Source: Palsa-1150 sp964531095
GTDB lineage: Bacteria > Myxococcota_A > Polyangia > Polyangiales > Polyangiaceae
DNA length: 64,000 nucleotides
NCBI GenBank assembly: GCA_964531095.1
Contig: CAZHED010000005.1
Span: forward strand, 1 to 64,000
Direction: 5' to 3'
Under the pieces are notes generated by a model that had not been told where the DNA came from, did not search any database, and worked only from the letters and a program-made list of their open reading frames with translations. The position numbers and the translations under genes are program-made. This document shows positions 58,823 through 64,000 of the stretch, one piece after another (position 1 is the first letter of the stretch; each line of letters opens with the position of its first letter).

Positions 58823-59491
58823 ATGAATCTTCAACCCGGCATTTTCGGCCGAAAACTCGGCTGCACCCAGATCTTCCTCGAAGACGGCAGCGTCTCGCGT
58901 GTCACCGTGCTCGAAGCGGGCCCGGTCGTCGTCCTTGCCAAGCGCACGCCCGAGAAGCACGGCTACACGGCCCTCGTGCTCGGGTTCGAGGAGAACAAGG
59001 AAAAGCACACGAGGAAGCCCGCGATGGGCTTCTTCAAGAAGGCCGGGTCGACGCCGAAGCGGTTCGTGAAAGAGCTGCGGTGCGCTCCGGAGTTCGCCGC
59101 CAAGTGGGAGATCGGGCAAACCCTGAAGCTCGACGAGATTTTCCAGCCCGGCCAGCTCGTCGACGCCCGCGGGACCACGCGCGGTCGCGGGTTCACGGGT
59201 GTGGTTCGGCGATGGGGCTTCGCGGGCGCGGTCACCACCCACGGCACCCACGAGTACCGGCGCCACCCGGGGTCGATCGGCACGAACATGACGCCGGGGC
59301 GAACGCTGCCCAACCTCAAGATGGGCGGTCAGTACGGTAACGAGACCATGTCGATCCTCAACATCAAAGTCGCGCGGGTCGACGCGGAGAAGAACATGCT
59401 CTTACTCGAAGGCGGCGTACCCGGCGCGCGCAACGGGTTCGTGCTCGTGCGGCAGGCCGTGAAGACGAAGAAGAAGTCGGCCAAGCGCTAG
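58823..59491 (+). CDS. rplC: 50S ribosomal protein L3
   Basis: 222 residues. L3 is an early assembly protein near the peptidyl-transferase centre. It begins GIFGRKLGCTQIFLEDGSVSRVTVLEAGP. The central loop reads RGRGFTGVVRRWGFAGAVTTHGTHEYRRHPGSIG, close to the family signature, and the C-terminus is Lys-rich (KTKKKSAKR). Normally rplC is second in the S10 operon (rpsJ-rplC-rplD-rplW-rplB); here none of those genes is adjacent. Whether another copy exists elsewhere cannot be told. Start ATG at 58823. Confidence 0.97.
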   Translation: MNLQPGIFGRKLGCTQIFLEDGSVSRVTVLEAGPVVVLAKRTPEKHGYTALVLGFEENKEKHTRKPAMGFFKKAGSTPKRFVKELRCAPEFAAKWEIGQTLKLDEIFQPGQLVDARGTTRGRGFTGVVRRWGFAGAVTTHGTHEYRRHPGSIGTNMTPGRTLPNLKMGGQYGNETMSILNIKVARVDAEKNMLLLEGGVPGARNGFVLVRQAVKTKKKSAKR

Positions 59492-59499
59492 TCGTCCGG

Positions 59500-59676
59500 C
59501 TATTCTTCGCTGCACCAGCAGCGCACGCGCTCCCAGACGTCTGAGCGCGGAGCGGCTGGCCCCACCGATTCGGTCAGCAGACCGCCTGGCACGGAGTCGC
59601 GGGCCCCGGGCAGTGCAGCGGCGCTTGGGTTGGGAGCGGTCTGCGCGGCTTCGAACGGGTCAACCAGCGTTTGCAT
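59500..59676 (-). CDS. Possible 58-residue peptide with good ribosome site
   Basis: On the minus strand AGGAG stands eight bases before an ATG that opens 58 codons: MQTLVDPFEAAQTAPNPSAA at the start, a Pro/Gly/Ser-rich centre, and a C-terminus DVWERVRCWCSEE. There is no signal peptide or membrane span. The Cys-Trp-Cys near the end and the acidic-to-Cys-rich order resemble a small modified-peptide precursor or a metal-binding peptide, but no modifying enzyme is nearby. It converges with rplC 8 bp away. The remaining bases up to rlmE (59677-59842) hold nothing else I can identify. Confidence 0.4.
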   Translation of the reverse strand: MQTLVDPFEAAQTAPNPSAAALPGARDSVPGGLLTESVGPAAPRSDVWERVRCWCSEE

Positions 59677-59842
59677 TTGGGCGGCTCCTGGGCGAGATAC
59701 CCCGAGGCAAGCGGCACGGCGCTGTCGGCCGCACCGGCCAACGTGGCGGAAAAACCATACGCGGACCCCACCGGGCGATAAAGTCCATTGCGAGGGCTGT
59801 CCCGAGCTTTCGCTCGCGCGCTACGTTTGTGTCCACGGCGCA

Positions 59843-60442
59843 ATGCCTCGTCGCAAGAATCCGTACGCGAAGCCGGACCACTTCACTCGCGCTGCGAAGG
59901 ATGCGGGCTACCCCGCGCGCAGCGTTTTCAAGCTCGAAGAGATCGATCGGCGAGCGCGCCTCTTTCGGAGCGGCATGCGCGTGCTCGATCTCGGCGCTGC
60001 GCCCGGGAGCTGGTCGCTCTACGCGCTGACGCGCATCGGGCTCGGCGGCAGGCTCCTCGCAGTGGACCTCGATGCGCTCGCCGCGCCACTTCCGCCGAAC
60101 GCGTTCTTTCTGCAAGCCGACGCATTCGCTCTCGACGACGAGATGGCGGGCCGCTTCGCACCGTACGACGTCGTCCTCAGCGACATGGCGCCCAAGACGA
60201 CGGGCAACCGTCCCACCGATCAGGCGCGCAGCTTCGAGCTCTTCATGCGCGCGCTAGCGGTTGCGGCTAGGCTCGGCGCTCGAGGGGGCTCCTTCGTGGG
60301 GAAGATCTTCATGAGCGACGACCTCCCTCTGGCCCGCGCCGAGCTTCGGCGCCACTACGAGACCGAGCGGCTCGTTCGTCCTACGGGGACGCGCGCGGTC
60401 AGTACGGAGATCTTCGCGGTCGCGCAAGGAAAGCGTCCATGA
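59843..60442 (+). CDS. rlmE: 23S rRNA 2'-O-methyltransferase RlmE (RrmJ/FtsJ)
   Basis: 199 residues. Methylates U2552 in the ribosomal A-site loop using SAM. The K-D-K-E catalytic tetrad is complete: Lys in ARSVFKLEEID, Asp in VLSDMAPKTTGNRPTDQARS, Lys in FVGKIFMSDD and Glu in STEIFAVAQG. The SAM loop is VLDLGAAPGSWSLYAL. The ATG at 59843 begins PRRKNPYAKPDHFTRAAKDAGY, typical of the family. The stop overlaps the kinase start by 4 bp (ATGA), an unusual coupling of rRNA modification with a kinase. Confidence 0.95.
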   Translation: MPRRKNPYAKPDHFTRAAKDAGYPARSVFKLEEIDRRARLFRSGMRVLDLGAAPGSWSLYALTRIGLGGRLLAVDLDALAAPLPPNAFFLQADAFALDDEMAGRFAPYDVVLSDMAPKTTGNRPTDQARSFELFMRALAVAARLGARGGSFVGKIFMSDDLPLARAELRRHYETERLVRPTGTRAVSTEIFAVAQGKRP

Positions 60443-63400
60443 CGGCCCGCGCCGCGCAGGTCTTGGCCGGGCGCTTCGTCATCGAGCGCGAGGTAGGCCG
60501 AGGCGGCGTGGGGGTGGTTTACCGGGCGCACGACCAGATGAGCCAGCAGACGGTGGCCTTGAAGGTCATCGCCCTCCCGGGAGTCGACGGCGGAGAAGAG
60601 GCGCGCTTTCGCCGCGAGGGTCGGGTCCTCGCGGGTCTGCACCATCCGGGGATCGTGCGCGTCGTCGCCTTCGGTCAGCTCGACGAAGGGCAGCCGTACA
60701 TCGCGATGGAATGGCTGGAAGGCGAGGACATCGCGCAGCGTCAGCAGCGAGCGCCGTTGTCGCTCGGGCAGAGTGTGCTCGTCGCGGCCGACGTCTGCGA
60801 CGCGCTCGCCGCGGCGCACGAAGCCGCCATCGTGCACCGCGACGTCAAGCCGTCGAACGTCTTCCTCGTCGGAAGCGCACCGGGTCAGCAGGGGTCGTTC
60901 GAGGTCAAGCTCGTCGACTTCGGCGTGGCCGCGGTCGAAGACGCGAAGCTCACGCGCACCGGTGCGATCGTGGGAACGCCCGCGTACATGGCTCCGGAGC
61001 AGGCACGCGGAGACGGCAAGATCGACGGCCGCGCCGATCTCTATGCGCTGGGGGCGACGCTCTTCGAAATGATCACCGGGCGACCGCCTCACGTCGGGCC
61101 CACCCCGATCGCCATTCTTGCGCGTCTGGTCACGACCGCCGCGCCCCGCCTCGCCGAAGTGTTCGTCGACGTACCCCCGCGTCTCGACGAGCTGATGGCG
61201 CGCCTACTCGCGACGACGCCGACCGAGCGTCCAGCCTCGGCCGCCGAGGTCGCGCGCGAGCTTCGCGAGCTGGTCGACGAGCTCGGGAGCGCGTCGAGCG
61301 ACCGGCTTACGCGGGGCCAAACCCGAGACGCGTCCCCCGCGAGCCTCATCACCGGCCGCACGGGTGGCACGCGGCTCGTGACGTCGATCGTGGCGACCTG
61401 CGTTCCCAAGGGGCCCGCGCGCGCGCGACTGCTCACCCACCTGCGATCGCGTGGCGCGGACGCGACCGAGCTCGGTGGGGACGCGATCGTGGCGCACCTC
61501 GGCGTTCGCAAAGCGCTCGGGGACGAAGCGACGCGCGCACTCGACCTGGCGCAGCGGATCGGGAAGCTCAACGCGTCTGTGGGGGTCGCCACCGGTCGAA
61601 CGCGCATCGACCGCACGCGACCCACCGGCGACGTGGTCGATCGCGCCGCCGCTCTCGCTCGGGATTCGGCGCGCGGCCAAGTTCTGGTCGACACGACGAC
61701 CACCGAGCTGACCCGCGGGCGCTACGAGCTCCAGCTCCGGAGCGATGGCAGCGCCGTGGTCGGTATCGCGCTGCGCGGTCGAAAAGAGATCATCGGCGGG
61801 GCGCCGTTCGTCGGGCGCGAGGCGGAGCTTGCCCAGATCGTCGCGGCGTTCGAGCGCTGCGTCGACGACAAGACGCCCATCGTGGTGACGCTGACGGGCG
61901 CGCCCGGGATCGGCAAGACGCGCCTGCGCCGCGAGGCGCTCTCGCGCATCGCGAGCCACGCCGTTGCACCGCGCATCGTGCTCGCGCGCTGCGAGTCCTT
62001 CGCGAAGAGCCACGCGTTGGGGGTCGTGGGTGACGTGGCGCGTGGCCTGACCGGCGTGGCGAAGGGTTCGCCGCTGCAGGAGTCGTTCGACGCGACCGAC
62101 GTCCTCATCGCCGTGAGCGAATCGCAGTGCTCCGATCGGGCGCGCGAACTACTGGCGAGGCTCATCGCGAACGAGGTCCTTCCCGAGCTCGACGATACGC
62201 GCGGCTCGCGCGACGCCCTCTGGCTGGTCCTCACCGACATGACGGCCGGCATGGCGCGCCACAACCCGCTGGTGATCGTGCTCGAGGACGCGCAGTGGGC
62301 GGACGTCGAGAGTCTTTCGTGGCTGGATCACTTGCTCGCTCGCGCGGCCGGGCGGCCCCTGTTCGTGCTCGCCGCCGCACGACCGACGCTCTGGCGCGAC
62401 ACCCCCGCCCGCTTCGAAGGGCGGGATCACGTACGTATCGAGCTGCGCCCGCTCTCTCGCAAGCAGGCGCGCGCGATTGCATCGGCCCTCTTGGGCGACA
62501 AGGCGACTGGCGAGCAGGGCGAGGCGCTGATCGAGTCGATCGCGCTGCAGTCGGCGGGGCTGCCCCTGTTCGCCGAGGAGCTCGCGAGGGTCGCCGCTGT
62601 GGGCCGCGACGGTTCGGATGCGCCGACCATCGAGGCGGCGATGCAGGTGCACCTCGATGCGCTCGACGAGCTGGCCCGCGACGCGGCATCGAAGCTCGCC
62701 GTCTTCGGGCAAGTGGGGTGGGACGTGGGGCTCGAGGCGCTCGGCGTCCCGTCCGCGTCCGATGCGCTGCGCGAGCTCGCTGCCGCGGAGGTCCTCGTCG
62801 AGCAAGCCCACGCCCGCTTTGGGGGCACGCGCGAGTTCGCCTTCAAGCACGCGCTCATGCGCGAGGTCGCGTACGCGTCGCTCGGCGACGACGCCCTGCG
62901 GGATTGCCATGCCCGCTGTGGGCGGTGGCTCGCGAAAGTCGGGGAGGACGATGCCATCGTCGCGCGCCATCTCGATCTCGGCGGCCAGGGCGTAGCGGCC
63001 GCAGTCCACCTCGAGAAAGCGGCGCGTCGCGCACTGGCTGCCCACGCGCTGCCCGAGGCCGTGTCGCTCGCGGAGAAGGCGCTCGCCTACGCGGAGGACA
63101 AGCCGACCCAGTTCGCACGCGCCCAGCTTCTCGACGAGGCCTGGAACCGGCTGGACGCCCGGGCGGGCGAGCGCGATACGGCGGTGCGCGCGATGCAGGA
63201 CGCCGTCTACGACGAGCCCAGCGAGGTGCGGGCGCGCGGGGCGCGCGTTCGCTACGAGGACGCGTGCGGAGGCGACGCCGAGACCAGCGCGCGCCTCGAC
63301 GAGGTGCGGCGCGCGGCCCAGGGTGCCAACTTGTCGGACGAAGAGGTGCGCTGCGGGGCAGCCCTGGCTGCGCGGTACGCGTATGCGGGCGAGCTCGACA

Positions 63401-64000
63401 AGGCGGAAGACGTCGCAGACGCGCTACTCACGTTGTCGCAGCGCCATGGGATCGCCGCGGCCGCCGTGGATGCCTGGCAAACGCTCGCCGTCGTGCGGCA
63501 AGCGCGGGGCGAAGTGGGCGCGGCGCTCGAAGCGCGGCGAAGCGCGGCACGAGCGGCGAGCGCCGCCGGGCTGAGGGCGCGCGAGGCGACATTGACGATC
63601 AACGTCGGGTTCGCGCTCACCACGGTCGGCGCCCGCGGCGAGGCGCGACTCGCGATCGAGAGCGGGATCGCCCTCGCGCAGGCGATCGGCTCGCCAGGTG
63701 TCGAGCGCCACGGCAAGATGGTGCTCCTCTGCTGGGCGGCTACGTTCGGGGCCGACGCTTCTCTCGAAGGGCCGCTCGCGGAGCCGCGCGCCACGGCCGA
63801 AGCGGCGCTCGCCGGCAGTTGGGTCCCGCACGACCGGGCCACGCTGGGCGTGCTTTTCTACCGCGGGACGGAGATGCTGCGCTGTGCCGGCGGCGAGAAC
63901 GAAGCGCGCACTCTCTTGCGCATCGCGGCCCAGGGCTATCGCGCGACGAAGATGCTCGACGTTCTTCCAGTGGCGCTCGGCCTTTGGGCCGAGGCGGAGC
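60439..64000 (+). CDS. Ser/Thr kinase - cyclase-like - ATPase (PknK-type) giant, C-terminus cut
   Basis: At least 1,187 residues; the right window edge cuts it. The kinase domain (about 12-280) has VGRGGVGVVYRAHD, VALKVI, HRDVKPSN, LVDFGVAAV and AYMAPEQARGDG, all intact. Residues about 310-440 look like a worn class III nucleotide cyclase domain (TRLVTSIVATC, ELGGDAIVAHLGV, LNASVGVATG) without the metal-binding Asp residues. A large AAA/STAND ATPase follows, with Walker A TGAPGIGKTRLR (about 485) and Walker B VIVLEDAQWAD, then helical TPR-like repeats to the edge. Such kinases are thought to integrate signals into regulator control. No membrane span so far. ATG overlaps the rlmE stop. Confidence 0.9.
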   Translation, partial: MTARAAQVLAGRFVIEREVGRGGVGVVYRAHDQMSQQTVALKVIALPGVDGGEEARFRREGRVLAGLHHPGIVRVVAFGQLDEGQPYIAMEWLEGEDIAQRQQRAPLSLGQSVLVAADVCDALAAAHEAAIVHRDVKPSNVFLVGSAPGQQGSFEVKLVDFGVAAVEDAKLTRTGAIVGTPAYMAPEQARGDGKIDGRADLYALGATLFEMITGRPPHVGPTPIAILARLVTTAAPRLAEVFVDVPPRLDELMARLLATTPTERPASAAEVARELRELVDELGSASSDRLTRGQTRDASPASLITGRTGGTRLVTSIVATCVPKGPARARLLTHLRSRGADATELGGDAIVAHLGVRKALGDEATRALDLAQRIGKLNASVGVATGRTRIDRTRPTGDVVDRAAALARDSARGQVLVDTTTTELTRGRYELQLRSDGSAVVGIALRGRKEIIGGAPFVGREAELAQIVAAFERCVDDKTPIVVTLTGAPGIGKTRLRREALSRIASHAVAPRIVLARCESFAKSHALGVVGDVARGLTGVAKGSPLQESFDATDVLIAVSESQCSDRARELLARLIANEVLPELDDTRGSRDALWLVLTDMTAGMARHNPLVIVLEDAQWADVESLSWLDHLLARAAGRPLFVLAAARPTLWRDTPARFEGRDHVRIELRPLSRKQARAIASALLGDKATGEQGEALIESIALQSAGLPLFAEELARVAAVGRDGSDAPTIEAAMQVHLDALDELARDAASKLAVFGQVGWDVGLEALGVPSASDALRELAAAEVLVEQAHARFGGTREFAFKHALMREVAYASLGDDALRDCHARCGRWLAKVGEDDAIVARHLDLGGQGVAAAVHLEKAARRALAAHALPEAVSLAEKALAYAEDKPTQFARAQLLDEAWNRLDARAGERDTAVRAMQDAVYDEPSEVRARGARVRYEDACGGDAETSARLDEVRRAAQGANLSDEEVRCGAALAARYAYAGELDKAEDVADALLTLSQRHGIAAAAVDAWQTLAVVRQARGEVGAALEARRSAARAASAAGLRAREATLTINVGFALTTVGARGEARLAIESGIALAQAIGSPGVERHGKMVLLCWAATFGADASLEGPLAEPRATAEAALAGSWVPHDRATLGVLFYRGTEMLRCAGGENEARTLLRIAAQGYRATKMLDVLPVALGLWAEAE

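Overview
The window comes from a high-G+C Gram-negative bacterium, most likely a myxobacterium (Myxococcota, probably Polyangiales/Sorangiineae type). The signs are very G/C-rich third codon positions, large Ser/Thr protein kinases paired with TPR/PEGA partner proteins, many secreted lipoproteins with Ala/Pro- or Cys-rich ectodomains, and a recA promoter carrying a motif that closely resembles the LexA box known from Myxococcus xanthus. It is almost entirely chromosomal core and lineage-specific sequence. There is no phage, IS element, CRISPR array or clear genomic island. One assembly gap of exactly 100 N lies at 9434-9533.

Layout. 1-1863: a PP2C phosphatase cut by the left edge, a secreted trypsin/PDZ protein that has lost its catalytic residues, and a small membrane protein. 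1934-6449: an arginine block with argC, an in-frame argJ-argB fusion, and a convergent E. coli-type argG. 6610-19731: mixed cell-envelope and unknown genes, namely an alpha/beta hydrolase, a very basic small protein, an AsmA-like giant interrupted by the gap, a PEP-utilising enzyme of rifampin-phosphotransferase layout, several lipoproteins and a SprT-like metalloprotease. 19970-26053: sixA, recA with a strong regulated promoter, a metallophosphoesterase and a UvrD/PcrA helicase. 26065-31334: prmC, a membrane metallophosphoesterase, a PEGA lipoprotein, a HAD phosphatase and a GH113-like glycosidase, the last four tightly packed or overlapping.

31335-32063 is the longest stretch without an assured gene. 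It holds thirteen in-phase 21-bp repeats, a large imperfect inverted repeat and two tandem hairpins. 32064-39068 carries an M15 peptidase lipoprotein, a kinase-TPR pair, an EVE protein, a phosphohexomutase and a TlpA-like thioredoxin. 39160-51655 is a DNA-maintenance block: ligA, then a minus-strand recC-recB-recD run with 4-bp overlaps, followed by a coiled-coil protein with a PD-(D/E)XK-like nuclease region.

51714-64000 holds an MFS transporter, tRNA-Ser(GCT), an orphan HigA-type antitoxin, a divergent ClC protein, secreted proteins, divergent rplS and rplC (both away from their usual operons), rlmE, and a giant kinase/ATPase that runs off the right edge and overlaps rlmE by 4 bp.

The observations most worth following are the ArgJ-ArgB fusion, the recA promoter whose spacer is filled by a LexA-type box, the nuclease-like partner of recCBD, the 31.4-32.0 kb repeat region, and the near-leaderless promoters of recA and rplC.
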